A DNA stretch of 64,000 bases from Pegea sp. RAD2-039 (GCA_034620365.1 JAQGEQ010000339.1:372001-436000), one strand, 5' to 3'; positions 41,363-54,826 are shown, counted from the first letter of the stretch. Program-made: numbers and translations. Notes: generated by a model from the sequence alone, not told the origin.

Positions 41363-44293
41363 TTATTGAATCTTAAGATTATTACGAAGTTTAGTATTTG
41401 AGATTTGAAGATGTGGTTCGTACCATAGAAATGATTTCAACCAGGCATTTGCTTCGACTTCATCTCTAAAACAAAACTTATAATCCTTCTTACTGGTTCT
41501 TGCCACAACAGTTTGAGGTTTGAACCGCTCTAAAAAGCTTTTTACTCCTCTAAGTTGAATAGATCCCTTACGGTTAACAAAATCCTCATCTATATACCAG
41601 GAAAGGACTCCATCTGATCTCAGACGAAGGAATCTGGGTTTGTAGCCCTGACTAGAGCTGATTTTCTGGCAGAAGCCTATCATCAATAAATTGATTCATT
41701 TAAAATCAAATTACTTTAGCCTTTATATCAGTTATTTCTACGTACCTTGCATGAAAGGACCAGTTGTAGCGTAGAAAGAAAAAGCAAGATGCCAGTATAA
41801 TGCCTCATACTCATAACAATGAAATACCAACATCTTATTTGGTAGTTGACAGCAAAAATATCTCTTGTCTTGGATTGAGATGAAGACTTTCTTGTTTATT
41901 TGGTAAACTTGTTTTTGAGACTCATAGTTTTTATGACTTGTACAAACTATTAGTTGATTTGCATATAACTGGATATATTTTTTGAACCAACATCCGATGT
42001 TTGAGACATTTACTGATGATGCTGTTGATAAAAAGAACGTTTTTTAATTTGATTCCGATATTTAATTGAGGTAACAGTAAAAGCAGAATTTAATGATATT
42101 TTAAAACTTAAAATAATCAAATAATGTGAATTCAGTTATAAAAGTTTGAAAATCGTTTTATTAAGATAAGAACAAGAAAGCAATAATATTTTCAATAAAT
42201 GTTATTTATTTTCAAGACTTTTACCGTTTATGTTTGTAGTTTCTTAATTATTTCATAAATTTTAGGTATATTAAGCAACTAAAAAGTCTTTTAAGGAGGT
42301 AATTTTTATAGAAGCAAGTTTGAAAGTAATACAAAAGATTTGTTTGTGGTTATTTTCCAGCTGGCTATGTCTACAATCCTATAAACTATCAAGCTGAATT
42401 TACATTTCAAAGAAAAGCTACCAACAATTAACATTTTAGAAAAAAATATTAATTTATGCTTAAATTATGAAATGTAAATTTATGAATAACTGCTCGTTTC
42501 TACTTGATGATACATGTGGATCAATCAACTGTAAACTACCCTTTCAAATAATACAATAAAAATCTATAAATAAATGAGAAGGATTTTACAGTAGGTTTCA
42601 CAAGAATAATGAAACATATCAATCGTTAAAGAAAAAGAGTTTTTATCTCCAATTACTCAGCATCATTTTAAAATGTTAAAAAGTGAGAAAATTATGGTAC
42701 TTTCATAAATACGTCAATTTCCACATAAGATTTACTTCTATCTAAAAAGCTCTAAATTGGTTCTCACTTTTTTATGTTCTATAACAGTCAATTTTTTGCT
42801 ACAAATTTTATTGGTATAATGCCAAATTTAAGTATAGAAATTAATCAGCAAAAGTAAAAATTTTGAAACAAGGACGTCATTAATATCATGTGTTTGTATT
42901 TTAAGAATAGAATTTTCCTAAAAAGGAAGTACTAGATTTATTTCCAAAGTCTTATGAACATTTTTTAACAGTTTGTCATCTAAAATATTACGCAAGAGAT
43001 AATCATGTTTTGCAAAGGTCTATTATTTTCTTTAATTAAAAATGTTCAAGCTTGCATTTGCAAAATTGATTTTCTATTTCTAATTCAAATTGTCACTTAC
43101 TTTCGCCATATTGTACGTAACCCGAAACTAGGTTTGCGGTGGCTGGTTTCCATGGTGACATCAGTAATGGCTAGAAAATATTGTTGATTAAAAAGTTAAT
43201 AACTTAAGAGATCAAGTTTAAGCGTCAAAATGTTTAGTTTATTTTAAGTCAGATAAAAAAATGATCATAGTGTAAAAAAAGCAGTTTAATAAAACAAATT
43301 TATTGAATCATTAATTGTCGTGAAAGTTTAATCGAAATAAATTTTTACTTTAAATATTTATTCAATTTTAAATTTAAAATCTAATTTTTATCTAAAACTA
43401 AAAACTGTTTGTGACATCTTTTAAACAGTTGAATATCAATTAAAGTAAAATAGTTTTATATTACAAAAATATAAATGTAGTTAAATAAATATTACCAATG
43501 TTAATTTTAACCAGTTAAAAAAAACTTAACTATAATCATTGAATTTAATGCAAAATTTTTCATTTAAAAAAATCTAATTTTTAAAGGATCATTTTTCGAT
43601 AAAATAAGTTTTATAAATTAGTATAATTTTGTCGAAAATTTCATTTGGTTTACATCAAGAGAACGCGGAAGATTATGTCTTCACGGTATCTCCACTACTT
43701 ATTTAATCTTGGTTTAGTATAATAAAAAATGTTTTAATAACTTATATGTCTTAAATTAGTTTTATTAAAATTATAGAGCTAAGAATCTCTTGCAACAACA
43801 TCTTTTATTCAAAAACAAGTTTTAAGACTTACATGAAGGTTTGTTGAAGGAAAATTCAGATTATTTGCATAAATGTCATCAGGAGGGTTTGCTGCAGAAG
43901 ATTCTTGGTTGAATTCTGCTCTTGAAGCAAAGTTTTGATTAGAAAGAACTTGAAGAGGAGGAGCAACAACTCCTAATCTACCAACTAATGGAGTGGCCCT
44001 GACTTCAGCTTCTTGCTGGTTATAGCTTGAGTTCGATACAAGGATTTCATGAGACACATTATTTGAAAACGGATGTTGGGATGTCTCTTCATAAGGAGGT
44101 GGGAAAATAGGAACTGCATTCTGTTTAGTTTCATTCACAATTCTCTATAAACAAAAAAGTTGAAATGAAATAAATTTTTATGAAATTAAAAGTATTGAAC
44201 CTGATTATTGTAAACTTCTCGTGGAGGAGCTGTTGGTATGATAACTTGACGATTTTCACTGTTTCCAGTTTGGTTAGCTGAATGAATTTCCAT
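41363..44293 (-). CDS. Tandem PH-domain adaptor with N-terminal PTAP and PPPY motifs
   Basis: Five exons: 44293-44201, 44144-43833, 43170-43101, 42012-41746 and 41676-41363; 351 residues, all phases consistent, stop TAA. Residues 1-135 are disordered and Pro/Asn-rich; they contain PTAP at 20-23 (QVIIPTAPPREVY) and PPPY at 46-49 (VPIFPPPYEETS). The first PH domain runs roughly from GYVQYGEINVSNIGCWFKKY to ALYWHLAFSFY. The second runs from GYKPRFLRLRSDGVLSWY to DEVEANAWLKSFLWYEP; both end with the conserved C-terminal-helix Trp. PH domains bind phosphoinositides or proteins at membranes. PTAP normally binds TSG101 and PPxY binds NEDD4-family WW domains, so a trafficking adaptor role is inferred. 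I cannot name an orthologue. Confidence 0.82.
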
Positions 44294-46310
44294 ATTTTAA
44301 AAGTTTTAGAAAAGTTACTTAATCCAACAAGCTAAAATGAAAATAAAAATTAGAACAATTTTTCGAAACTCAATGAAACTAAAAACCTAAAATTAATTCT
44401 AACGAAAATATAAACTGAAAATAAATTCGATTTTTTACTCTATCAGCTACAAGTTCTATCGAAGAAATTATATTGAGTATCAAACTTTTATATGCGAAAA
44501 AATATAAAAGAAAAAAATGTGTTTAAATGTATATGAATTTTTATACGCTTCACTTATTTAGTTCTATACTTCGGTTCTTTTTAAGTTGTGTAACCTTTAA
44601 TTCGATTGATAAAAGTTATAATGAATTGTTTATTTATTCAAAAAAATTCACCGTTGAAAATTTGAAGAACCGGGAAATTTTGACTTTGATGATTTATGAT
44701 GTTCACCGGAAAATTTGTTTCTTAGGTCTTTACGATTGACATTTGATTGATTTATGATGAAAATTTTTTGTTTTTAGTTTCTTAGGTCTTTACGATCATG
44801 AGTTTGAAAAGAATATCTTTCAACAAATTTTATTGGAAACACTTTTGATTTCTAAACAAGTATAAATCATTTAGGTACTTTTTTATTGTTACCACATGAT
44901 CAACTAAATTACGTGACCAAGCAAGTCATATGAGCTAGAGTTACATCACCTTAGTAAAGACTCTAGCAAAGGTTAAAATTGACATTTTAATTTTCAGGAA
45001 AGAGACTTTTATGTGGCTTACTAGAATTACATTTATACAACAAAAAGATAAAAATAATTTAATTGAAAGTTATTTTTATATAGGGGATTTTTATTTAATC
45101 ACTAGATTTAATTTTAGTCAAAAGGTTTTGAAGAAAATCTTGAAGAAATTTTATTACAATTTTACAAAATAAATAAAATTTTTTTTCTAGCTTTTATTTC
45201 AATCCTTAAAGCAAAAGAAATCTCAAAGCATAATTAGAGTAAAATTAACGCATTAAAGTTTTTAACGCTGTATAGTTTTAAATGCTTTAAAAATTTTCTA
45301 AATAAAGATAAACTTCATTTCAGTAACTGTGGTATTAAGACTTACCACCAAAATTCTAGTTTTGGTTTTCAATTTTTTTTTTGATATTTTAATCTACGCT
45401 AAAAAACTTCTCTTTTACTCCAAGTATCTTTGTATCAAATTTCAAAATTTAATCTTTGATTTTAGGGAGATTGCCAGAAGAAAGAGTTATTTAATTCATA
45501 ATTTATCTAAATATTTACTTTTTGAAATAAACTTTATTTATTTTTCGTTCATGTCACAGAAAATATTTCTTAACTACAAAATACAAATAAAAAGTTGTCT
45601 ATCAAAATGTAGTTACCGATAGTTTTCTCTGAATTTTCTTATTTTGATGTTTAAATTTAGATATTTGTGAGTTCTGTAATTCAACCATTTAAGACTCAAT
45701 ATGAAGACTTTGTATGAATTGAGAATAAAAAATTTTTTATACTAAGGCTAGTCATGCATGGCAAAATTGAAAAACTTTTTAGCTAAATTTAATTTAACTT
45801 TTTAACATGTGTTGTCTTATCAGCTCTAAGCTACCAGGATAAAATATTTTTTCATCTTTTTAAATTTCTATCGAATCTGTAGGAATAAAACTATTATTAA
45901 ATCTAATTACAAAATCTATTAAATGAGCAAACATCTGATTTTATTAGTGATTAAGTGACAACTAAAATGTGGAAATTGTTTCAATGAATTTATGATTCAT
46001 AGATCTCAATACAGAAGTTTATATAAACAAAATAACAAGACATAAATTTGATAATTTATTTTACAAATTTTAACTCGAATAAAACTTTACAAATTTGATT
46101 CAGCAATATATTGGCGATGAATCAAACTGATATTGAATCATTTCATGATTATTAGTCTTAAAAAAAAACTCAAATTTTGATAAAAGCACCGAATTGTAAA
46201 ATACTAAAATAATCTTTAATCCAAAATGTTTACTTCAAAATAACTCCTGTGACTCTGCAAGAATCAAATAAAATTTCAGTATTGTTTAAGCAGCAAGTGA
46301 TTTGAAAGAT
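44294..46310. other. Spacer between two minus-strand genes
   Basis: AT-rich. It contains an imperfect duplication at about 44688-44798 and hydrophobic chance frames at 44527-44739 and 45329-45622. I support no gene here. Confidence 0.5.
44688..44798. repeat. Imperfect local duplication of about 60 bases
   Basis: TGATTTATGATG followed by TTTCTTAGGTCTTTACGAT occurs twice, with the second copy about 60 bases after the first and a diverged middle. It is a local tandem duplication in non-coding sequence. Confidence 0.7.
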
Positions 46311-49300
46311 TTAAATAAATCTAAAGAAGTAGCAACCTGATGTGTTCTTCCTAGACTCTTGGCATAGAATGAGTATGTCTGATTGTTCTTCATTATTACA
46401 CTGACTGAAATTTGAAATATCATTTGAAGAATTGTTTCCAACATCACAAAACACTTTCAGATTTTTACGAGGTATATCGGTTAAGCTTTTGTTGAATTGT
46501 TGTAATTTCAACATTTCGTTCTGAAACCAAAAGAAGTATTTGCTTCAAGTTATATGAGTGCTGATAGTTTAAAAGACATAAAAAAATAAGAACCTGATAA
46601 AAATTAGCCATTGTTTTAATCAAGTTGTTTTCTTCATCAGTTTCATCTGGCTTCCGACAAACATCAGTTTGAAATTCTTCCCTTTTAAACGTCTGAAATT
46701 ATCAATTGATTAGTTTACGATTTCAAATTTGATTAAATTAATTTTTAAACCAATACTGACATCAGAAAAATATTTTTTAAAGTCAGCAGATAATTTACAG
46801 GCTTCATTTTTATATGCTTCTCTTTGTTCTCTGAGGTCGTCATGTTCTTCATGCAATTGAGCCATTTTTACCTAAAAAAAAACAAGAACTTTATAGATGA
46901 AGTCAAGCGGATAAACTTCATAGTACGTGATGTTAACTGTTGATTTTTAAAAGAAAATTTATTAAAAAGTAAATTTCCTTATTGCTAATTCAGGAATTTT
47001 AATTCGGAAAAAAATTGTTTTCTTTAAAAATTAGCCAATCACGACCAAGTATTTAAAACTCATCAACCAATCACGTTACTTGTAATTCACGGATGAAATC
47101 CATTTTTCGTTTTCGGCACCTTTGAGCAGCAATTCTGTTTTTTCCTCTCCGTCGTAACTCATGGATTGTGTTCAGCTGTAAGATGATCTGATTCAAGATC
47201 TGATCTTTAAGAAGAAGATTTCAAACTTGTTTTTGAGTAAGATTTGGATGTTTATTGAGGAGCTCTTGAAGATTACTCCGAGGAAGTTTAGTGATTTGTT
47301 CAAATGAAAACGGAAGAACGATATTTAAACTAGAAGTTCGCTTAGATCGTTGACATAAAGATGAAGAAGACGGACTTTCATTGGATGCAGGCATTAGGAC
47401 TTGATTGATTTTTCTGTAAACAAATTAAAATTGCAGCAAACAAAAATAGCCGAAACAATGACCAATGCAAACATCAAACGCAAACATTTCCTATAATCAG
47501 TTTAAAAAACTAAATTAATTATCAGAATTGAATGAAATTACCAGAAATTTCAAACTGATATCAAAAAGATGACTTACGTTTGTCTTTCCTTGATGTTAGT
47601 GTCTGTCGGTTCATTGGTATCTATTGGAGAGAATGACACGCATGTAGCTGTGGTCACATCGTCATTTACTTCTAATTGCTTTTCCTCGTTTTGCATACGA
47701 GCCAGAAAAGAGTTGCCCATAGAAACCTCACTGCTTAGTAGTGGACAATAAGGCCTGTAAAGCGGTCATCAAAAAATCATGGACACTAGATGATGGATTT
47801 TACAAACTATTTTAATCTTTTAAAAAATGTTTGATTAAAATTTTTGTGTAAATGATAATTGTTGAGATTTTGTTAAGTCATTGATAGGTTACCTTGGAAC
47901 AGGTATTTGAGTTTGTGGATGTGGAACTGTTGGGGCAGTTGAAACAGTATGCTGTTGTGATAAAAAGTTACTTGTCAGAAAATATTCAATTAAAATGAAA
48001 ACGTTTTCACGAAAAGCCCTGAAGCAAGCTTGATTAAAAACTTTAGTAAAATGTAAAGATAACCACTAGAAACAAAATAATTGTAAATTTTTTTCGATGA
48101 AACAACCTGAGCTGGATTAGTTTTGTTAAATGATGAACTTGTTGATTGTTTCTTGTTATGAGATTCTGTTGATCTCATACCTGTTTAAAAAAGTCCTTGA
48201 AAACATTGAAGATAGAAAAAAATATTCAAATCTTCGACAAAATTGATGAATAAAGAGGACTTACAGCAAGATTCGGGTCCTAAAGAGCAGGAGTGAGCAA
48301 ACTGAAGAGGTGTTGTTTGTTCTTTGTTTCGTTGAGTTAAGCTTAGACCAGCAAATGCGGGACAGTGACCGTTACTTTGTGGCATCTACAAGTAGTTGTA
48401 ATTAAAAGTTTTAAAATTGAAAATATTTCAATTTTATTTGAAGTCAGTAAAAATAAAATTACTTTTTGAGGTTCACTTCTTACTTGACGTGGAGTTGTTG
48501 TGGTAGAAGGTACTGAGGCCCCTAATACAAAACATGTTTGTGTGTAAATAGAAGATTTTTTACAAACAATTTCACTAATGTCTTACTTTGTTCACTAGCT
48601 GAACATATTGTTGTAAATTTTTCAGGAACTTCAGCTGGTTGAACTTGATGACGACCTCTGTTACTACAAAAAGAGATAAACTTTACTAACAACATTCGTT
48701 TTAATATCTTGATTAGATTTCAAAAACAAAAAAGTTTTGACAAACTGGAAAAAAATTAAGTAAATTGTAAAAATAATAAAGAAAAATGTGAAATAGTTTT
48801 TGATTGTGTAATCTAATCAGATTATATGACAAAATGTATTGCTTATCATGTGAATTAAGACATATCAAATCTAATATGACATCGACACAAAGTCAGCAAA
48901 ACATCAGGAGAATTTAGTTTGTAAACAAAAAGTTTTCTAAATTAAGTAAAGCTTGTTAAATGCAAAGATTTGAAGTTTTGTGTATGTGTCAATAGTATGA
49001 TAAGGAGGACATACTTTGTGGATATTGGATGTGAAGCTCTTGTAGTAACATTACTTGCTTCCACAGTACTTATTTTTGTTGTTGATTCCGAACTTAAAAG
49101 TTTCTGTAACAATTTTAAAAAACAAACTAAAAAAAAAGTGAATTAAAAAATAAAATTTTATAAAAAAAATTGTTAAAAAAGATTTCCTAAACACAAAATT
49201 ACATAAATAACATAATTATCACAAACAACAGACCTCTTTAAGAACGTTAAGACAAGTAAACTCAATGTTTTTTATATCAAGTTCGCGAACAGCATCAAGT

Positions 49301-50887
49301 ATTTGACTAATATTTTTACTAGAAACTGTTAATTGTGATGTATATGCAAACTCCAATAGACTTTCCATTGCAACCCTGAAATGTGTTCGTTAAAAAATTG
49401 AGTCTTTTTGCTGAGTAAGTAAATTTCAACAAATAAATTCTAGGAAATTAAAATTCCACGTTGATTTAAAGATTAGGAAATCTTTTTTTTAGAATAAAGT
49501 TTGTTCCTCTACAAATTATACTATTTAAATCAGAATATAAAAAGGGGTTGGTTTAAATTGGCCAAAAAACAACTTTTCGATTTTGAAAAGAAATTTGGAA
49601 TTGGCATTTTTAAATTATATATTAAAATATTCTGAACAAAGCTTGTATCAGAGACTTTCTTGGTCAGTGACAACTATCTAAATTGCTCAATGACACACAT
49701 GACACAATTGTTATTTCAAGATGTTTTCGCCTTGGTGGCGAAGCGGTTACTACACCTAGCTACAAGGTACATCTAGCTAGGAAGTACCAGGTTCGACCCC
49801 AGGTGGAGACATATAAAACTCCTGAGAAAAACCATAAAAAACTCCTGAGAATGTGTGTTAGTGAGATGTGCTCTCTTTAGGCACCCTCCTTCGCATTTAT
49901 ATATATAAAATAAAAATAAAATAAAGCTAAGCAAATTTGTTTTTACTTTTTTTCTACTTACCAAGCATAAGACTTATTTAAATGATAAAATATCGTACAG
50001 TTTAATCTATTAAATCAAATTAAGTATAATTTTCTTAAAACTAAATACCAGCATTAGAAAATATGATACATAAGAAAACCAGAACTAGATTTAATTATGT
50101 AGCACATCAAATTAATTAATTTCCTTTTGAAGATTTGATTTCAAAACTTATAGAAGCAGTAATGTTGTAATTAACAATTTCAATTACATAATCTATATTG
50201 AAAAATATTTAGAAAAATTTTTAACATTTTTTAATTTAAACAAATAACTTATTCGCTATTATCTAAATCAATAAAAATAATTACAAAACTAATTGTCTAA
50301 ACCTTGAAACAGTGCTAAGTTCAAGGACAATGTTATGGCTGATATTTTCAGGACTTGTAATTAAGCTATTGAAGTATGTGCTACAAGCTGCCAACACAGA
50401 TTTGTGTGCAGGTATTCTTACACCCTTAAAGAAAAATAAATAAGATGAGTATTAATTAAAATAATTTTTATGGACCACATACCTCTACAATCACTGTTAT
50501 ATCACATAAAAGACCTTTTTTACGTTGATCATTCAAAGATGAAAGTAAGTTTCCAGAATGGACACTTGATTTATAAACATATTGAGTTTGTAAATTGCAA
50601 TGAGCAGGTATTGAGGCTGAAATAAAAGATTAATCTTTCATGTATCTGATACAAATTAAATATTTAAAAGTATAACCTTCAAAGGCATAAAAAACTATAA
50701 ATTTTAGTTTTATACCTGTTTATATATTCTTTTTATTAAAATAAATAAATATTGTTGTCTTAAAGTTTATTTTAATAAATTTGCATAATAATTCAAAATA
50801 TATTTTAAAGTGAATTTGTTTAATTAACCAACCTTCAAAATTTAGAAAACTATTCTTCATTTGCAGATGAGATAGATATTCAGACAT
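46311..50887 (-). CDS. BACH: BACH-like BTB and CNC-bZIP transcription factor
   Basis: Sixteen exons: 50887-50833, 50616-50483, 50424-50303, 49375-49234, 49103-49015, 48663-48587, 48521-48484, 48385-48265, 48180-48107, 47951-47893, 47754-47578, 47413-47227, 47175-47080, 46871-46761, 46692-46594 and 46520-46311; 596 residues, every phase agreeing. The BTB domain spans about residues 19-150 ([46 protein letters not shown]). The CNC segment ([20 protein letters not shown]) leads into the basic region [17 protein letters not shown] and the leucine zipper. AAQRCRKRK is BACH-type; NRF-type factors have AAQNCRKRK. BACH proteins pair with small MAFs at MARE sites, repress oxidative-stress genes and are released by heme through Cys-Pro motifs; two Cys-Pro pairs are present. 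The donor of exon 48521-48484 could instead lie 21 bases further on (in frame). The donor after 46761 (GTCAGT) is weak. Confidence 0.93.
49722..49926 (+). mobile_element. tRNA-derived SINE with a LINE-like 3' tail
   Basis: The element lies in a BACH-like intron, in the opposite orientation to the gene. Its head has polymerase III promoter boxes: A box TGGCGAAGCGG at 49736-49746 and B box GGTTCGACCCC at 49790-49800, spaced as in tRNA genes. The body contains the word AAAACTCCTGAGAA twice. Positions 49847-49900 match 40725-40778 of the LINE without gaps at 48 of 54 bases. The tail is A/T-rich (ATATATAAAATAAAAATAAA). Such a tail would let the SINE use the LINE's reverse transcriptase. No clear target-site duplication was found. 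Confidence 0.87.
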
Positions 50888-52557
50888 GGCTTCATATATG
50901 AACCTGTTTCTTGAAAATTATAGTTTTATACATAATCAAGAACAATTTTTATGAATGAGATTATTCTTAAAAACCAATAAAAATGGTAAATTCATATAAT
51001 GGTATAGTTAAGTTTAATAATAAAATAAAGTTTAATTTTGCTTTATCAAAATAACAACAACAAAGTCATAAAACAAAATATGAAGCTAAATTATGTTGAG
51101 ATTAACATATAAAAACCAATTCAAATTAATATGTTTATCATTCAAAAAATCATTAATACATTTAAAAAGGTTTAGAAATTAAATAAACATCTTAGTTAAA
51201 AGTTCATGTTTTTAAACACTAACTTAAACTTACATGAAAAAAAGTATATCATCTAGATAATTTTTCATGCTTTATATGCTAAGGTAGATTTTATTTAAAT
51301 AGATTATAATAATCATTTATAATGATAACTTTTTAATAAAAAATAACTATCTTATCCGAAAGAAGATTAGCTTATAAACTCTGGCTTATTTATAAATAAT
51401 ATAAAATTAGTAATACAAATTATGAACCTCTAGAAAACTGCTACTTCATTTTCAAGAAATACTATTTTTTTTAAAAACATTGTTTTAGTAAATGACTGAT
51501 CAGTATTGACTCGACACTCATACTAGTTTCTTTAATCTAAACGAGGATTACCCAGCGGAAACTTACATATGAATCAGCAAAATACATAAAATGCCTTTTT
51601 GTTTACATCACTTTACTTATTGGGAAGTACTTTTAGCGAATTGAAATAATAAAAACACCATTTTATTACATGAAAAGAAAATTTGAAAGATTTTAAATTT
51701 TTTTCACTATTTTTTTTAAATATTTATAAAAACCTAAAACATTAATGTAAATACTTTTTTTTGGAACTGCAAGCCTAAAGGTATTTCACTATTTTGAAGT
51801 AACTGCTAATTTTAAGTCGAGATAAATAGTTATGAGATGAAATATAAAAATATTGAATATAAACAACGTGGTTTCATCTGTAAATAAATCGTATGTCTGA
51901 AACATTGTATTATACGAGTTTTGTGTAAAAATTCAAAATTAAGTATTTTCAATTTTTTAAAACAATCATAGTCAAGCTAACATTTAATAAAAAAGTTGAA
52001 ATGTCAATGCTTGTTGTAAATTTAATGTTTTTTTAGAAGCATCTTACTTCTATGAAAATTGATTTGTTGTGCTTAAGTACAAACGTTTTCAGCCTCCAAC
52101 TTGAATATTTGCAAAATTTTCAAATTTTACATCTAGAGTTAGTGTTTCAGCGGTTTTATCTCTACTAGTAAAGGATGTGCTTTCAATTAAAAAAGTCATT
52201 TTTATTACATTATTAGAATGACTTGATAAAGGCAAACCATTGGGTATCTAATGGTGATTTATAAGTTATTATAAATGTCAAATTGACTAAAACTGTAAAA
52301 AGCTAAAAGAATTAAAATAGCTACAGTCACTTGTTTTATTACTTCTGGGTACATAGCTAATTTAAACTAGATGAGGAGGCAACGAAAATATTGGCGTAAA
52401 AGTAAAAAAGGATCAAATAACTCTTAGTAAGAAAAAATAAAAAATTATATGATCAAACTATTACAAAGCTAGTTATGAAAATTAAAAAAAACATTTAGAA
52501 ATTTGTTGGGCATAGAATGTGTAAAATGTAGAAATAAAAATAAAACATTAAACTCTA
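50888..52557. other. 5' flank of the BACH-like gene, AT-rich
   Basis: About 1.7 kb of AT-rich sequence upstream of the BACH-like start codon. I see no recognisable core promoter motifs and no other gene. Confidence 0.5.
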
Positions 52558-52690
52558 CTGCCGACTTCTGTGCAGGTGTAAATAAACCCTAAAAAAAATG
52601 AATAAGATAAAAGATAATCAAAATTTCAACTACACCACACACCTCTACAATCAATGAAAAAGTTTTATTCACATAAAAGAACTTTTATAC
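52558..52690 (-). pseudogene. Decayed copy of the BACH-like BTB exon 2/exon 3 junction
   Basis: The segment resembles 50389-50515 of the BACH-like gene: CTGCC then TGTGCAGG (coding end of exon 3's first part), CCCT-A-rich then AATAAGAT (intron), CACACACCTCTACAATCA (donor end of exon 2) and CACATAAAAGA inside exon 2. Between these blocks there are indels and substitutions that destroy the frame. The order of the blocks is conserved and the orientation is the same. It looks like a partial tandem duplication, now a remnant, lying 2 kb upstream of the functional gene. Confidence 0.6.
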
Positions 52691-54826
52691 TTAACGATAA
52701 AATCTTATAAAAATACATAATTAAATAACTGCTGAAAGAATCTTGTAAACTGTTTTGTTAGAGTAAATGATAATAGTTTCGTATTTTATAAATAGTTTCA
52801 AGATATATCGAGTAAGATTTTGACTAATAAAGGTTTTAACTAAGCTGTTTGTAAAACTGTTTATAGTCTATTATAGAATTATACCTTTACCAAAGCAGGT
52901 AACAACTTTTCATACTTGTTATTTTATTACTTAATCGAGTAAGCAGACTGCTTAAATTTTTTGTTTGTATAGACAGTATAAATCGTGACAAAGCTGACAG
53001 ATAATTCTCATGAATTGAATTAAATTAATTCCGTTTTATTCAGCAACAAACCAACTTTTGTGTTTAGCTGTTGCAAAAAAGCTGTTTAATGGTTACTGAT
53101 TGAAGTTGTTTGTCTTTTAAAAATGAAGTAAACAAAAATTTATTCTAAAATAAAAAAAAGACTTTTGTTATTTTACTAAACTTCAGTCTCCTTACATTTT
53201 TTAATTTAGCCCTTATTTCAGTTAAGTAGTTTTAGAAAAACTTTTGTTTTTGTAAAATTCGTAAAAGTAAAGAAGAACAACATTTTTTGTAGGGTATTTG
53301 CACTTTTTATAGTTTTGTAATTAAATTTAATTTTTGATTTTTTAATTTATCACTTTTTAGGGAATTCCCCTAAAAGCTATACTTTGTTTTCTTTGCTAAT
53401 AGTGATTTCAGCTTACTTTAGTAAATACTAAAGATTTCAGCTTACTTCTTAATACTTAACGCAATTAGCTTTGCTGAATTGCTTGAGAAAAAAATTAAAA
53501 AATGAATTTTTCTGTAATCAAGGTATTAAGTTTTCTGCTGTTAGCTAATCAATTTTTAGCTAATCAGCAAAACTTAAAGGTTCATACTGCTTGCTTTGAT
53601 AAAGGTTTGAAAAAGAATTTATTTACAATGGAAGCTTAAGTTGTTTAGAACATCAATTTAAAAATAACTTGTATAAAATCTTGATTAGGATCAAACTGAT
53701 CGATTTTGTGAGTAAAAGTCTTTTAATTTGCATTAAAAGTTTGTTATTATATCTGATAAAACAATATTAAATTATTAATAACAAAATATTTACTTCTAAC
53801 TCTAAAGAAAATATGATAAATCAAACATGTAAAAGTGTTTGAACATATTTTAGATATATAATAGATAGAAGAACATTATTAAAATCATTAAATAATGAAT
53901 AACTAATTATTCCATTTTCTAATAAAAAATAATTTGTTTATTAGCTTTATTGTAATAAAAGTTTTGAAATCTCAAAAATGTTTAATATAAATCTTTAAAT
54001 CATTTATAAAAAGTAAATCATTTGTTATTTTAATGTTAATTAATAAATTTATGATTCATAATTAATGTTTTTTTTACAATTAATATTTATTAGTTTTTAA
54101 CTTTTTACTTGTGAACTTTTTTAAACAGGTTTTTTATTAAGATTAGTTTTTTTATTAGTAAGTTTTATTAATAAGTACTAATTATCAAAAATATAATCAT
54201 TTGTTGTCATAAGACTTTTGTTTGATAGCTTTATCTTTTTTTAACCCTTTTTACTACAGTTTTTGGTCTATAATTTTTATTCATATATTAGAAAATTATT
54301 GTTTGCTGATTTTATTAATTACTTTCATTATATTCTGATTATACACTTAGTTCATTCTATAATTAAATTGTGAGATACAAGTTTATAAATTTAAAACTAT
54401 TTTTATTATAATTTTAAGCTTTATTGATTCAACTAATGAAGTTAATTAACACAAGTTAAATTTGTCTCATCTAGACTTTCTATTCTAAGATTAGTTTTAT
54501 TGACCTTAAAAATTGTATGATACTTTTTATAGAATTGTTGGTTTAATAAAAGAATTTATTATTTTAGATAAATAATCATTTATTGCTTGAATAATATTTG
54601 AAAAATACCTTTTATTTTTATTTCATTGCTGAAATATTTGACTTTTCTAAATTTTATAGATTAAGTTTTTGTATTAACTATAAATTTTAAACATTCTTTA
54701 TCTATACTTTACCTTTAACTTATAAATAGTGATAATTAAGAACTAAGTTTTAACTCTTTTTTATTAGAAGGTTGTTAAGTTATGTTTTTATTGTTTAATA
54801 TACAAGAATAAATTTTCAAGTTTAAA
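52691..54826. other. AT-rich spacer and 5' flank of BLTP1
   Basis: About 2.1 kb of AT-rich sequence. GATTTCAGCTTACT occurs twice near 53405 and 53434. No gene is seen. The region separates two divergent genes and may hold the promoters of both, but no motif stands out. Confidence 0.5.

Noticed and set aside
49683-49964. Two overlapping frames on opposite strands
   Set aside because: Both lie across the SINE. The minus-strand one shares residues with the frame at 40717 only because the SINE and LINE tails are homologous.
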